This document shows positions 9,936-21,545 of a stretch of 64,000 nucleotides of DNA, piece after piece (positions within the stretch are counted from its first letter, which is position 1; the number at the start of each line of letters is the position of its first letter). The notes under the pieces were generated by a model that was given only the letters and a program-made list of their open reading frames with translations, did no database searches and was not told where the DNA came from. The stretch comes from Adiantum capillus-veneris (Eukaryota > Streptophyta > Polypodiopsida > Polypodiales > Pteridaceae). Both the position numbers and the translations under genes were made by a program. The DNA lies in contig CM043955.1 of the NCBI GenBank assembly GCA_014529385.2, positions 149,871,640-149,935,639 on the forward strand. The letters run 5' to 3'.

Positions 9936-12204
9936 AGGTGTTGTTTAGCTCAATAGGGTATCGTAGAGGTGTGTCAGAGTCCAACCAATCCTCATTGGTT
10001 TCAACGTGGAATGCATGTGTGACTCCAAGGGTAGCCTCTCGTTTCCGTCTTATGCGTTGTTGTTGCTCCTTAGCCTCAGCTTGAGCTTGTATCTTCTTCA
10101 ATTCTGTTTGTGCCTTGGCTGTCTTTTTTGTATGAATGGCACGTAGCTCCTCTTGGCTTAAAGTATCATAGTATCTTTTAAATTTTCTCCCATTGAGGAA
10201 TCCAATGGTTTCAACTCCATCAAGAGTCTCCACACGAATGGTTCCTTGTGGGGTGATCTCACATACTCTATATGGTCCTTTTCCCGCATATTTCAACTTT
10301 TTCTTTTCGTTACGTACTCCATACATAAGGACTTTATCACCAACATTGATATCTTTGTTCTTTAGATGACGGTCAAACCATTTCTTCCTCCTATCTTTCT
10401 CCACAAGTGCATTTTGCACAGCTAATTGCCTCTCTTCATCTAGCCTTTCAAGGATATATAATCGCTCAACCAAGGAGTTACCATCCCAACCTTCTTGAGA
10501 AGCTACTCGAAGACTAGGAACGACAAACTCCCATGGCATAACCGCTTCTTGGCCATACACCATCTTAAATGGTGTGCAGTTAATGGAAACTTTGTACGTA
10601 GTACGATAAGCCCATAGAGCTGATGTAAGCTTTAAATCCCAATCTATGCGATGAGCTTCCACCGTTTTGGTCAAGATAGAGATTAAGGTCTTGTTGGTGC
10701 TCTCAGCTTGGCCATTTGCTTGTGGATGATAAGGTGTGGACTTATGGTGAGCTATCATAAAGTTGGTAGTGAGTTCTTTTATTACTCCATTTATAAAATG
10801 AGTACCATTGTCACTCACAATCTCAAAGGGACAACCAAATCTTGTAATAATGTTCTCAAAGAGAAACTTGGCAGTTGACCTCACATCGGCCTTACGTGTC
10901 GCCTTGCCTTCCGTCCACTTTGTCACATAATCAGTGGCAACGATAATATATCGAGATTGAGTGCTACGAGCTACCGGACTAATTGGGGCTACAAATTCCA
11001 AACCCCATTTTTCAACTGGTTGAGTAACTTTAGCAGGATGTAAGGGCATCCTATCCTTTCGTTGTGTGATCTTGTAACGTTGGCATTCATCACATCCTTT
11101 TGCAAAAAGTGATGCATCCTTGAACAAGGTAGGCCACCAATAGCCTGATTGTAACACCTTTCTAGCTGTTAGTTTCCTTGAGAAATTTCCTCCGGCTATA
11201 CCCATGTGGGCTTCTTGCAGTATGTATAAATACTCATCCTCTTGGGCACAACGTCTAAGAATATCATCCTTCCCTAGCCTGTAGAGAGTTCCTGCAATGA
11301 GAGAGTAAGGTTCACATTCTTTTAACAGTTTTTGAGCTATGTCTTTACGAAGCTCTTTGGGGGGAAGACCATTAACTAGAAAGTTCACAATCTTCTCACT
11401 CCATTCAGGTATGGTTTCGACTAGGAATAGAGAAGTATCGGGCAACTCATCATCAACTCCAGTAGGGGATTCACCATTGGGTATGCGAAACAAATGATCC
11501 ATCATGATATGTCTTTTACCAAGCCTCACCACAACAGTAAAATCAAACTCAAGGAGAATTAACAACCATCGTGTAATTCTTCCCATGGAACAAGGTTTAT
11601 TTACTAGATACAACAAGGCTTGATGATCAACATAGAACACAAACTTGTTGGCCAGAAGGTAGTAGCGAAATTTCTTCACTGCATAAATCATACCTAAACC
11701 TTCTCGCTTTGTAGTGGTGTAGTTTCTCTCGGCATCATTCAATTGACGACTTGCAAAGCTAATGGAGTAGTCTAGTTTATTCTCTCCTGGTTGAGCTAGA
11801 ACACACCCTATAGAAAAGTTCGATGCATCAATATGCACGTGAAAAATTACATTCCAATCGGGCACTCGTAGAATAGGAGTGCTAGTCAAGGTCTTTTTCA
11901 ATGACTCATAAGCATGGTCACACTCCGCTGTCCATTGGAACTCAATAAGAAGCTTGTACAAAGGACGAGCTATCTCGACAAAGTTTAAAATAAACCGTCG
12001 ATAATAACCAACATGGACCATGAACTTTTGAACTCTTTTATAGTTTGTAGGTGGTGGCAATTCAGCAATGGCTTTAATTTTGCTCTCATCTGTGGAAATC
12101 CCATTTTTGGACACTATATGCCCTAAAATGACTCCATGTTTAACCCAAAATTGGCATTTGAAAGGGTTTAAGGAGATGCGACACAATCTACACTTCTCAA
12201 ACAC
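9865..12204 (-). pseudogene. G1 pol: RT thumb, RNase H and integrase
   Basis: The frame is open for 779 codons. It begins in the RT connection (LGHIVSKNGI, VGYYRRFI). RNase H follows with HVHIDASNFSIG and YTTTKREGLGMIYAVKKFRYYL. The integrase zinc region ends CDECQRYK, but its second histidine is N in AGGNFS. The integrase core has WGLEFVAPI, where most relatives have D in place of E, then VSDNGTHF and ANGQAESTN for the other acidic residues. A GPY/F-type module (GKGPYRVCEI) is near the C-terminus, followed by a K/E/Q-rich tail. No chromodomain is visible. The two altered key residues suggest the integrase was not functional or has since decayed. Confidence 0.9.
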
Positions 12205-12207
12205 TTT

Positions 12208-12783
12208 TCATAAGCATGATAGATGTTCTTTCCAATAGGAATAAACACAAAGGTCATCTAAGAAAGCTTCACAAAACTTCCTCAAATATTCTCTAAAAGC
12301 AGTGTTTATTAATCTTTGAAAGGTAGCAGGGGCATTGGTTAAACCAAAAGCCATAACACGAAATGCGAACACTCCAAATTCGGTTATAAAGGTTGTTTTA
12401 GCTAGGTCCTCCAGCACAATTGTGATTTGATTGTAGCCAGAGTACCCATCTAAAAAGCTATAAGCTTCCTTCCCTACAACTCTTTCAAGCACATGTTCTG
12501 AATATGGCAAGGGGTAATGGTCCCTCCTAGTGGCGGCATTGACCTTCTTGAGATCCACGCACACTCTGAGTTTCCCATTCTTTTTTGGCACAATCACTAT
12601 TGGAGACACCCATTCTGAGTGCTCAATAGGGTATATGAATCCGCATTCCACAAGCTTTTCAATCTCTCCTTGAATTGTTTTTGCATATTTAGGATTCATT
12701 GGGTAGGGTCGTTGCTGAACTGGTTTCGCCATGCTATTCGTGGGGATCGTGTGTTGCACCACGGAAGGTGGAACACCTTTCAT
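12208..12783 (-). pseudogene. G1 reverse transcriptase, palm and fingers
   Basis: This 191-codon frame carries the classical Ty3/gypsy RT motifs: SEWVSPIVIVPKKNGKLRVC, DLKKVNAATRRDHYPLP, SFLDGYSGYNQI, VMAFGLTNAPATFQRLI and the catalytic box FLDDLCVYS (F-L-D-D in place of the common YxDD). A stop at its end separates it from the rest of pol at 12204, only a few bases away. RT would copy the element RNA into DNA inside virus-like particles. Confidence 0.9.
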
Positions 12784-13853
12784 ATCATGATATGTCCATG
12801 AAAATATATCCCTGAATTTCTTGAGAAGTTCTTTAAGTACACACTCCTCAGTCTCTGTCGATCTTGGGCAATAAAAAAAGGTTTAGACTCTTCTCCGGGG
12901 TCTGCTAACTCTATTTCCTTAACTATCGTTAGACCATCATAGACTCCATTTCTTCCATTGATAGGTTTTCTTTGAGCCTTTGTATACACAACCTTACGTT
13001 CCTCTGTGGTATAGGATTTGAAATGTTCAGGTGCAGGGTGTAAGTTTGTGGAGTCCTGTTGTTCCGTGGAATCTGATTTCACTTTCGATTCCTTTTGTTG
13101 TTGAGCTAACTCTCGATTTTGTCGTCTCCTTATCGTACGCCCCAACTTTGGCTTCTCTGTAGCCTCTAGTTGTGCAATGTCAATGGGTTGTGGGCTACAC
13201 CACATAACGCTTTGAAGGTATTCACCCCAGTTATCTACCAACTTTCGAAGAGCATCACATGCCCCTATATAATTAAGCCATTCAGCGGTAGATTTCTTTT
13301 CATTTATTCTAGCACGCACATTTGCTCGATATCGTCGCCTCTTATATCTCTTACTCTTCTTGTGTAATTTTTGATTACAAAAGATCTCCAGTGAAGAGTC
13401 ACTAGATGAATCGCTTCTTGTGTCTTCTGCTCCCTTGGATAGATTGTCATCTGGGGTACCACTGGGCTCTGAATGGTTTGTCCCCACATTTGTACTAAGA
13501 TTTAACTCAGAATCTTTGTCCTCAGAGTCAATTTCAATTGATGATTCTGACCCCAAATCGTGTGGGCTATAGTCTTGTGAGGCGCTATTGGTTCCAATGC
13601 CAGTCAAACTTTCATCTTGTAGGTCATCAGAAGCTATATGCATTGCTTCTAGCATATTTAAGGGTACGAGTGGTGGCATTTCATCCCCCTCAGGTATTAC
13701 CCAGGTCGTCCCCCTATTTCCCCAAGTGTCTATGGTTGCTGCTAGGTAGACCCAATCCACATTGTCCGACTGAGTCATCCCAGGTAGTACATCCATATAA
13801 GGAGAATCTTCCACAACATCAGTGTCCGCTTTACACGTGTAACAAAACTGCAA
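12780..13853 (-). pseudogene. G1 linker between protease and RT
   Basis: This 357-codon frame is rich in S, D and E (for example DSSSDSSLEI), followed by a very basic run (KKSKRYKRRRYRANVRAR). The acidic-then-basic profile and length are larger than the protease-RT spacer of most gypsy elements. It overlaps the RT frame by 4 bases. No enzyme motif was seen. Confidence 0.7.
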
Positions 13854-13859
13854 TGGGGC

Positions 13860-14675
13860 TTAGTGAAATGTTGTGTCAGATCTATAATCAATTATAAACC
13901 TGTTTCCTAGAGGATGTGCTCGACCAGTCACAAGATCCACTCGAATGACAGAATCTTGGAATTGCGAGTAGACATGGTTTTTAGACCAGTCATGCACCAT
14001 TTTTGCTTCCCTCATGAAAGGACGTCCTAAAATCATCTCTGATGCCATAGTGTGTTTGGAGAAATCCATAACAATGAAGGTAATCCTTATTTTATGTCCA
14101 AAGACCGTGATCTTGAGATCTTCTAGCATCCCAATAGGTTTAACGATAGACCCATTGGCCATGTTCACTACAATGGTTGTGGTCGCAAGGTGAGGTCTTT
14201 CCATAGTTTCCCATCAATTTTTAGTCACAATGCTAATCCCAGTGTCACCATCAAGGATTCCCTTCACAGTTAAACCCTTAATACTGATTGGTATCGTCGC
14301 ATTGGATTCATCACCCTCCAAGTATTGTACCAACTTCTTAACAAATATTTCTATAACAAGGTTCTTATCTAGGTTGGGTTGTGGATCTAAGTGTTCCTCC
14401 TCTATTGGCATCTCCCCAGCTCCATCCATTTGTGCAAATTGTGGTAGCCCAAACTTTAGTTCTCCATTGAGGAAGGCTCGAAGAGCTGAGACTAGCTCAG
14501 GGTCTTTATATAGTTTGGACATGATGGTGGTTCTAATTTCTGAAGACATGAAATCCATCAATTTGGCAATGTTTAACGGCTCCTTTTGGGCTTCAGCCCC
14601 TTGACGTGGGGAAGATGGGATCTCCATTTCTTCAATAGGATTAGGTAGTCCCGCTGTAAACATTCTTTTCATCAA
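13860..14675 (-). pseudogene. G1 protease region
   Basis: The frame 14675-14214 ends in VKGILDGDTGISIVTKN, where the D-G-D-T-G core corresponds to the D-x-G active site of the retroviral-type protease. After one stop, the frame 14204-13860 continues with VVNMANGSIVKPIG and MILGRPFMREAKMV, matching the flap and the second conserved ILGR(D/P) block of these proteases. The upstream part (LYKDPELVSALRAFLNG) is a short helical gag-protease linker. Confidence 0.8.
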
Positions 14676-14900
14676 GAAGTGAGTACGCCCACTTTCCCAT
14701 TACTTTAAGTCACTTTCTTCTTGGATGACACTAGGTATGGCTAAGGTTCTATGGACTTGGTGAGGTTGTTGTTGCGTAGGGAACACGGTGTCTGTAATCT
14801 GGATCTACCTAGGTGCTCGTTCTAGATCCCTTTGGGTATCTTCTACCAAACTCCTTAACTGCTTGACTCACTCAATCTCCTCTGTAGGGTTTGGATAAGC

Positions 14901-15161
14901 TCATATCTTCTTCTTGGATCCTGGCCATTGTGGCTCATGAAGATCTTCCTTGTTGGTTTCTATCTTAGTGGTCGTTTTGGTCTCCATGGTTTCTCCTGAA
15001 TCAGAATCCTCTTCAGCATCGTTCATATATACGGGGTCGTCACCAGTCCCTATGTTGGTCTTTGAACTGGGGTCTGACTTCGCTGCTTTTTGCGATCTCT
15101 TTCCTTCGTGTTTTCTTCTTTTTCTGAGATTGGGCAATTGATGCCGTGTCTCCTTCCTCAA
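14901..15161 (-). pseudogene. Charged gag-pol linker of G1
   Basis: An 86-codon, strongly charged segment (LRKRRKHEGKRSQKAAK, then an acidic DAEEDSDSGE run) lies between the last zinc knuckle and the protease. It has no recognisable domain. The interval 14676-14900 between it and the protease frame is coding-like but broken. Confidence 0.5.
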
Positions 15162-15289
15162 GAATATAATTTTGTTTTTGGAGCATCGATCGTGTGAGTA
15201 TGTTTACTGGTACCACCAGTGTACTTTGTGATGGCTCCTCCGTAACCTCAATCAAGTTTAATGGCGTGATCTTCGGTGCATTTGGATTA

Positions 15290-15978
15290 TTTGGACATTG
15301 GGCAATCAAATGATCTATGCCACATTGATTACACATGAGATCGACATTGTAGGCGTGCTTGCTTGATTGGTTTGCATTAGTGTGGCGTTCTTTTGTAGCC
15401 TAATAGGACACTCGGCTACACGATGTGGACCTCCACACTCATAGCATTGAAGAGGTGGTCTCTTAGCAGTGTAATTGATGTTTTGGCCTCTTGCAGAAAG
15501 AGCAGCTACTTGATAGACAGGTTTGACTTGTCCCCAATAGTCCTCCATGTAGTATTGTGGACTTTCTTCAAGCACATCCATCCCATAGGAAATATTAGGA
15601 TCTATATCTTCCTCACAGCCTTCCAAACAAGCAATAGATGACTCACAAGCCACTTGATTCACAGAAGTGATTCTCGGATCTGGTGGTTGCGGTCCTCGCA
15701 CTGGAGGTGGTAAGGGTGTTGTTTGAACAACATTTTGGGCCCTAGGGACCATGTGTTGTGTTGTTTGTTCAAGAGGTGGGTCCGACATCAATGCAGGCAC
15801 TCGAGGTGTGTCTGTCCATGCTAAGGTTGGTCTATTAGCCATCGCGCGCTTAAATACTATGCAATCCTTAGCTTGATGACCATACCTCCCACAGGCATTG
15901 CAGTTCCCATTGAATTTTACTCTAAAAGTAGGGCATTCACTGGTACTATGTGGTCCATAGCATACTGAGCACCATTGT
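15290..15978 (-). pseudogene. G1 nucleocapsid with four CCHC zinc knuckles
   Basis: Four knuckles can be read on the - strand: CSVCYGPHSTSEC and CNACGRYGHQAKDC close together at about 15978-15860 (frame broken there), CYECGGPHRVAEC near 15430, and CNQCGIDHLIAQC near 15330. Three have the spacing C-x2-C-x3-H-x4-C and one the classical x4 spacing. All metal-binding residues are present. The ORF 15842-15315 links the last two. Such knuckles bind the element RNA for packaging. Confidence 0.8.
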
Positions 15979-15980
15979 TG

Positions 15981-16826
15981 CTACCTTCTTGGATACATAT
16001 GATTGTTTTGCGGAGCACGATTGTCTCTAAGACTCTCTTGAATAGCCTTAGTGAGATGTGCTAAAGTCATCTCAGATATCTTTGGCTCCTTAGCAATAGG
16101 CTTTAGGGTCATTGAATGATGCCCTGATGCTTGCGAGCTAATAGATTTAGTCTCAATAGACACTCTTTCTCCTTGAATCATTAAATTATCCTCCAATTGG
16201 ATCGCATTGGTGGTGACTGCTTCCCAATTGGTGATACCTCTAATGACTAGACCATTGTAGATATCCTCATGTCGTAATCCCCTAATGAATCTATCAAGCA
16301 ATTGATTATTATTGAAGCGCTCATTTGGATTACAACGAGAATTCAAATGCTTCAAGCGACTAATAAAGTCTCTCACCGACTCTCCTTCCTCTCATTGGGC
16401 TTTTTGGAGCTGAGAGGCTACACCCCAAAGCACTCCCTCTCGTATGTATTCTTTCAAGAACAGTCTCCTAAGAGTAGGGTAAATTGTTTTTTCTTCCACC
16501 CTTAGGGTTCTATACCAATCCCTTGCCTTCCCACTAAAGGTTAGGCTTAAAGCATTACTCTTATGCAGGTCATTGTGTTCTCCTAGAGAATCGCATATTT
16601 GTTCAAACACTTCGATATGCTTTCTCACATCCCCATCTCCACTAAATTTTTGTGTGAGCTTGGCTATTTGTACTGCCTTACTTCTAGGCTCTGTATCATG
16701 CGTGTTACGCATATTCTTAGCAAAAGATCGACCAATAGCTTGAGCAAATGTTGCCAAGTCACCTAAGTGAGCAGGCACCATGGGTGAAGGTGCTCCAGAG
16801 ACTACATGTGGAGTAGGTATTGGCAT
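15981..16826 (-). pseudogene. G1 gag capsid
   Basis: Two adjoining frames (16826-16392 and 16376-15981) form the capsid-type gag. Motifs are KFSGDGDVRKHIEVFEQICD, LSLTFSGKARDWYRTL and RRLFLKEYIREG in the first, then RDFISRLKHLNSRCNP and LDRFIRGLRHEDIYNGLV in the second. A stop just before RDFI separates them. It would form the particle shell. Confidence 0.85.
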
Positions 16827-16874
16827 TGGACTTGGCGTGTAGGAAGCCCTTGGGTTCCACGTTGGGTACGGTGT

Positions 16875-18284
16875 TTAGCCATGTGGCAGCCCAAAGTTCA
16901 TATGTGTGGCCCTAGGCACAGCAGACATCGTATGTGACATGCTAATGCTAGCCGGTATAGTCCCATGGAAATAAGAGCTTGGGTGTTGTGGTTGTGGAGC
17001 ATAGGTTGTTGAAACAATGGGAGCGGTAGGAACTACATGAGTACGAGGACCCATGGTTGTATACGATTGGTACACACTTGTAGGTACTGTTGCAGGCATT
17101 GAGCTACCATGTAGTGGTGCTTTACTAACAAATGAGGTCCATGGCGTGTTTCTTGGTATGCCCATCATTGGGATAGGCATGGTAGCCGTGGTGTCATCAA
17201 GGGAAAGATGAGCTAGACTTGGAAAGGTAAAGCTCTCACTTGTGGGCTCAGATTGCACTGAGACCCCTGGCGAAACAACATATGGAGGATCCATCGAACT
17301 TATCGAGGGAGTCTCCATTTGCGATAAGGTCGGTTGTTTAGCCTTTCCTGTATCCAAGAACCTCATCAGACCCGTTGAAGGCATGTTGATCCCCTTGTTC
17401 TGTCTCTCTAACTCAATGACCCTATGGATGACCTCACAAACTCTTTGTTGTTGATCCTCCACATTAGTAGCACCCATTGTGGATTGTAGGACATCTAACC
17501 AACCCAAGTGATAGGTGTGACCTGTGTATAGGTTAGAGTTTCCGTTTGTAGTTCATACTCCCAGTTCTCATTTAAGAACACTCCATCTAGGATTGAGGTG
17601 TTAGGAGTGTCCTTTGAGCTAGATGCAATGTTGCTTCCTAGGGGTTGGCCCTTAGTGGTTGCTAAGTCAGGAGCACTCGATTGCTCTCCTAGCAAGGATA
17701 TTGACATAGGGTCTTTTGCTTTTAACTCTCTTCGTTGCTCCGCCTTGCGTAAGCTCTCGATTTTCTTTTCCCTAGCCGTAATGATATATCGCTCAACCTC
17801 TTGCACTTCAGCAAGGCTTCTACCATCGGGTAATATGACCTCGGAAGAAAATAGCTCTGAAGAGTCAGGAGGTGCAGTGAATGAAGTATTCACGTGCACA
17901 TTCTCTAAGGGCATAGGGTCTACCTTGGTCATCAATGGAGAATTTACTTCCCCACCCCCCCTTATTTACATCATTAGCTCCATGTTCGGAGCGAGTGGCT
18001 CTACTAAAGGTTTCTTTCAAGCGGCTAAGCACGCTCGGCCCGAACCGTGGACCCATGGCATGCATGTCTTTGCTTGAGCTATTGGGATTAGGCATTGGAA
18101 AACCCTCCATGACGTCATAGTCAGAGGAAGAGTCACTAACCGCTATGTTCGGGTCTTGGTTTGTACTACCTTGGGTCCCTGCTGAGGGCCCGGAACCTAA
18201 GGTGGGTGGATAATGAGAACTCGCGTAAGTCGAAATTCTCTCTAGTTTCTCCATCTCTAGCACATGACAAGAGTGCAGATACAT
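16875..18284 (-). pseudogene. G1 gag N-terminal region
   Basis: Three frames in succession (18284-17865, 17935-17495, 17507-16875) overlap by short stretches and look like one ancestral protein broken by frameshifts. It contains a coiled-coil-like stretch (EVERYIITAREKKIESLRKA), a second helical stretch (VCEVIHRVIELERQNKG) and then a long P/S/T/M-rich spacer. It is an N-terminal gag extension. I do not recognise a named domain. Confidence 0.6.
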
Positions 18285-18299
18285 GTGCCTTTGACACTC

Positions 18300-18998
18300 T
18301 ACAAGCGTCGGCGAATAACTTCGAAGGTTAACCGCTTACTTTTTTAAGCGTTCGTTTTCACTCAGTTTTTTATGTTTTTTAAAATTTTTTAATGATCGGT
18401 TTTTTTATTAAAGTGTGTCATAGCTCAAAATGAGCGTATCACTCAGAGGGTCATGGTGTGCTTTACAGCACAACGTTCGGTCACCTGAAGCTCCGTTGGT
18501 CCTCAAAAAAGTCGATTTTTAGCTACGTGTGAAGCTAAAATACGTAATTTTAAAGGGCGACTGAGGCCTGAGCCTGAGCGTGAGCTTGGGCTTGGGTTTG
18601 GGTCTAGGCTTGGGTCTGGGAGATATTCCCGATCCCGATCCTACCTTTTTTTTTTTTTTGGGATAAGGTCGTTGTGGCCTGCGCGCGAGCAGAGACACTC
18701 TACCTTCCTACTTACAACTAATACACCTACTATTACACACTAACACACTTCATTAGCTCTAACAGCTCTACTTCCTACTTATTGTACTGTGCATTACACA
18801 GAACTAACAACCTTAATACTAACACCTTATCACAGAGAAACACAGTACCTTTCAAAACTTCATTAACAAAGAAATACACAGTAGCAAAAACAAAATCCTT
18901 CTTCTCAACACACACACCTTCCTTCCCTACCTTTCCTACAATTGCAATTGCACCACAAAAGAAGCACAGAGTTCCATTCAAGCTTAGTGTATGGCATT
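18300..18998 (-). other. G1 5' leader
   Basis: About 700 bp lies between gag and the primer-binding site. It contains an imperfect GGGTTT/GGGCTT run at about 18565-18630 and a CTTCCTACT-rich stretch at 18700-18800. No gene was seen. Confidence 0.6.
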
Positions 18999-19016
18999 CC
19001 CCCGGCAACGGTGCCA
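18999..19016 (-). promoter_or_regulatory. G1 primer-binding site, tRNA-Asp type
   Basis: On the - strand, TGGCACCGTTGCCGGGG starts a few bases after the LTR end. It matches the complement of the 3' end of plant tRNA-Asp (TGGCGCCGTTGCCGGGG, from memory) with one mismatch. Confidence 0.8.
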
Positions 19017-19020
19017 AAAA

Positions 19021-19260
19021 TGTGCGCGTCTGTCGCACGTGTCAATGCAAGGAACTTGCCAATACACTGTGTGCGAGCCACAAATGGCTCCAAGCACGCA
19101 ACTAGCTTAAACTAGTAAGCTCAAAGATGGAGATGGTGTGTCACTCACCGCTCTAGCTTGCTGTCGTGGAGGATTCCTCGCCGCGAAGAAGAAGGAGATG
19201 CCGCTACGCCCGCTCAACCGCTTCGCCGCCGCCGTGCCGTCGTCGCAATGCTCGATCGCA

Positions 19261-19333
<73 letters not shown>

Positions 19334-19641
19334 ACACACACACACAAGGAGATGAAGAAAAAGAAGATGGAGATGGAGCAAGAGCACTCTTCAATTTCAC
19401 AAATGAGAGAATCAGTGAATTTTAGGTTTAGTTGACTTTTATATTAGCTCGTCCCATTCACACTTGGGCGCCCATGCTTAGCCAACTAATCTCTTGAATG
19501 TTCCAGTTAGAGTGCGCCTCTCATCGGCGATCACTCTTTACCCTTTTACTATTGGACCGACAAGCCCGGTACCTGACTCTACCAAATAAAATAATACAGC
19601 GTCCGTCACGTAGGTGATATGAATGTGCGTGAGGGTTAACA
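19021..19641 (-). repeat. 5' LTR of G1
   Basis: This 621-bp LTR holds a long compound (CT)n(CA)n tract (about 19262-19346) at the same place as the short tract of the other LTR. The tract grew or shrank after insertion. Confidence 0.95.
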
Positions 19642-19779
19642 ACTTCCACTTTGACTTCTACTACCACAAAAAATCTTCCAGCACTGGTATTCAATAACAC
19701 TTCCATGATCAGCTTGCTTTGACCACAATACAAAACATGAAGAGATGGAAGACCCTTTAACGCTTGTTGAGTTGGGTGG

Positions 19780-19971
19780 TGAAGGAGTACGAGCGGAAGT
19801 GCGACGCGAGAGAAAGTGCGAGAAGAAGAGCACGACGATATGGTGAACTCGCTCTACTGTAATGTGTAGAGCATAGTGAGTTCTCATTAGGTTTTTACAA
19901 AAGAATATGTGTACATACATGGCGGCCCGCCCACTTACCTGGGCGACCACATTGGGCTTTATACCCCAACA
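19780..19971 (-). repeat. 3' LTR of C1
   Basis: A 192-bp LTR. The purine tract AAGTGGGAGGT on the - strand lies directly to its right (19972-19982). Confidence 0.95.
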
Positions 19972-20060
19972 ACCTCCCACTTAAAGTCCAATGTGGTACT
20001 TTAAGTGTGAGAGAAGCTACTATACAAGCTAATATACAAGAGATGTAGAGAAGTGATGTA

Positions 20061-21110
20061 CTACCCTACACCTAACTGCTTGCGAAAATGCGCAAAGCTC
20101 TCTAAGGGAAGTCCTTTTGTAAGTAGATCAGCAGGATTTTCTGTGGTGTGAACTTTGACAAGCTGAAGTTGCTTATCCTCGAGCATTTCCCTGATGAAAT
20201 GATACTTCACATCCACATGCTTTGTCTTTGAGTGATAAACTGGATTGCGAGCCAATTGTATAGCACTTTGACTATCACAATATAGCACAGGTATCTCTTC
20301 TTTGATTCCCAAATCTGTTACTAGTCGATTAAGCCAAATTGATTCTTTGCATGCCTCTGATGCTGCAACATATTCAGCCTTTGTAGTAGACTGAGTAACA
20401 CAATCTTGTAATCTAGAACGCCATGATACTGCTCCACCAGCCAATGTAAAGACATACCCTGACGTAGACCTTCGGTTGTCTAAGTCACCTGCATAATCTG
20501 AGTCTGTAAAACCCTTTACACTTAGCTCCTGACTCCCATAGCATATACGCATACTCTTTGTAGCTTTCAGGTATCTCAATATTCCTTTCACTGCCTCCCA
20601 ATGTTTCTTGCCTGGGTTTGACATGTATCGACTTACTACTCCCACTGCAAATGCAATGTCTGGGCGAGTAGCAATCATTGCATACATCAAACTACCCACT
20701 GCAGACGCATATGGAATCTTATCCATTTCAGCCTGTTCTTCCTCAGACACTGGACAATCTTGTGTGCTAAGTTTCACATATGGTGGCAATGGAACACTCA
20801 ATGCCTTTCCCTTCTCCATATTGAAACGTTGCAAAACCTTGTCAATATACTCTGTTTGAGATAACCAAATCAACTTCTTTGATCTGTCTCTCTCAATGCG
20901 CATACCAAGTATATGACTTGCCTCACCCATGTCTTTCATGTCAAACGATTTTGCCATCTTTGACTTCAAAGCTGAAATTTCTTCCAAGTGCTTGCCAGCA
21001 ATCAACATGTCATCCACATACAAAATAAGGATCAGCCAATTGCCATCCTTAGCCTTCTTTGTATATAGACAGTGATCGAACTCACTACGTTTGTAGCCTT
21101 GAGAAAGCAT
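20061..21110 (-). pseudogene. C1 RT C-terminal half and RNase H
   Basis: The frame is open for 349 codons. RT shows ILYVDDMLIAG with the copia catalytic YVDD and LGMRIERDRSKKLIWLSQ. It then has YASAVGSLMYAMIATRPDIA. RNase H has GFTDSDYAGDLDNRRSTSGY, SWRSRLQDCVTQSTTKAEYV and HVDVKYHFIREM. The C-terminus (NPADLLTKGLP) is the usual end of copia polyproteins. It joins the upstream RT part through a single TAA in RAW*HKF, where relatives have Y. Confidence 0.95.
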
Positions 21111-21128
21111 AAACTTGTGGAATTTATG

Positions 21129-21542
21129 TTACCATGCCCTCGGTGATTGTTTTAAGCCATAAAGACTCTTTAACAACTGGCATACCCAATGTTCCTTGCC
21201 TTTCTCAACAAACCCTTCTGGCTGCTGCATGTAAATTTCCACATCTAAATCACCATGCAAGAACGTTGTCTTGACATCCATTTGGTGCAACACCAAATCT
21301 AATATGGCAACCAATGCAAGAAAGCATCTCAATGTAGTCATCTTGACCACCGGAGAGAAGACTTCATCAAAGTCAATGCCTTGTTCTTGCTTAAAGCCCT
21401 TGGCAACAAGACTTGCTTTGTACTTTGGCTCACTATCATGAGCGGTGATCTTATACCTGTAAACCCATTTACAAGGTAGAGCCTTTTTGCCCTGTGGTAA
21501 TTTAACTAGCTTCCATGTCTTGTTTTTATGCAGAGCTGTCAT
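21129..21542 (-). pseudogene. C1 RT N-terminal half
   Basis: The typical copia start WKLVKLPQGKKALPCKWVYR is present, then KASLVAKGFKQEQGIDFDEV and SPVVKMTTLR. VKTTFLHGDLDVEIYMQQPE corresponds to the first catalytic region (VKTAFLHGDL). It ends GLKQSPRAW, just before the nonsense codon. Confidence 0.95.
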
Positions 21543-21545
21543 CTC

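Larger units (their letters stand above)
6560..19646 (-). mobile_element. Complete Ty3/gypsy LTR retrotransposon G1 with target duplication
   Basis: The body spans 6565-19641. The LTRs are 6565-7150 and 19021-19641, both with outer ends TGTTAAC...GCGCACA read on the - strand. A perfect 5-bp target duplication ACTTC flanks the element (6560-6564 and 19642-19646). A primer-binding site lies next to the right LTR and a purine tract next to the left LTR, so transcription runs right to left. Inside, in order, are gag with four zinc knuckles, protease, long acidic linker, RT, RNase H, integrase with GPY/F, and an extra segment with a second protease-like motif. The integrase end shows no chromodomain. 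This, the tRNA-Asp primer and the size suggest the Tat/Athila side of Ty3/gypsy (inference). Stops and frameshifts break the coding frames. Confidence 0.95.

Noticed and set aside
18565-18630. Telomere-like GGGTTT repeat
   Set aside because: The units are irregular (GGGCTT, GGGTTT, GGTCTAG) and lie in the G1 leader, so a telomeric origin is not supported.
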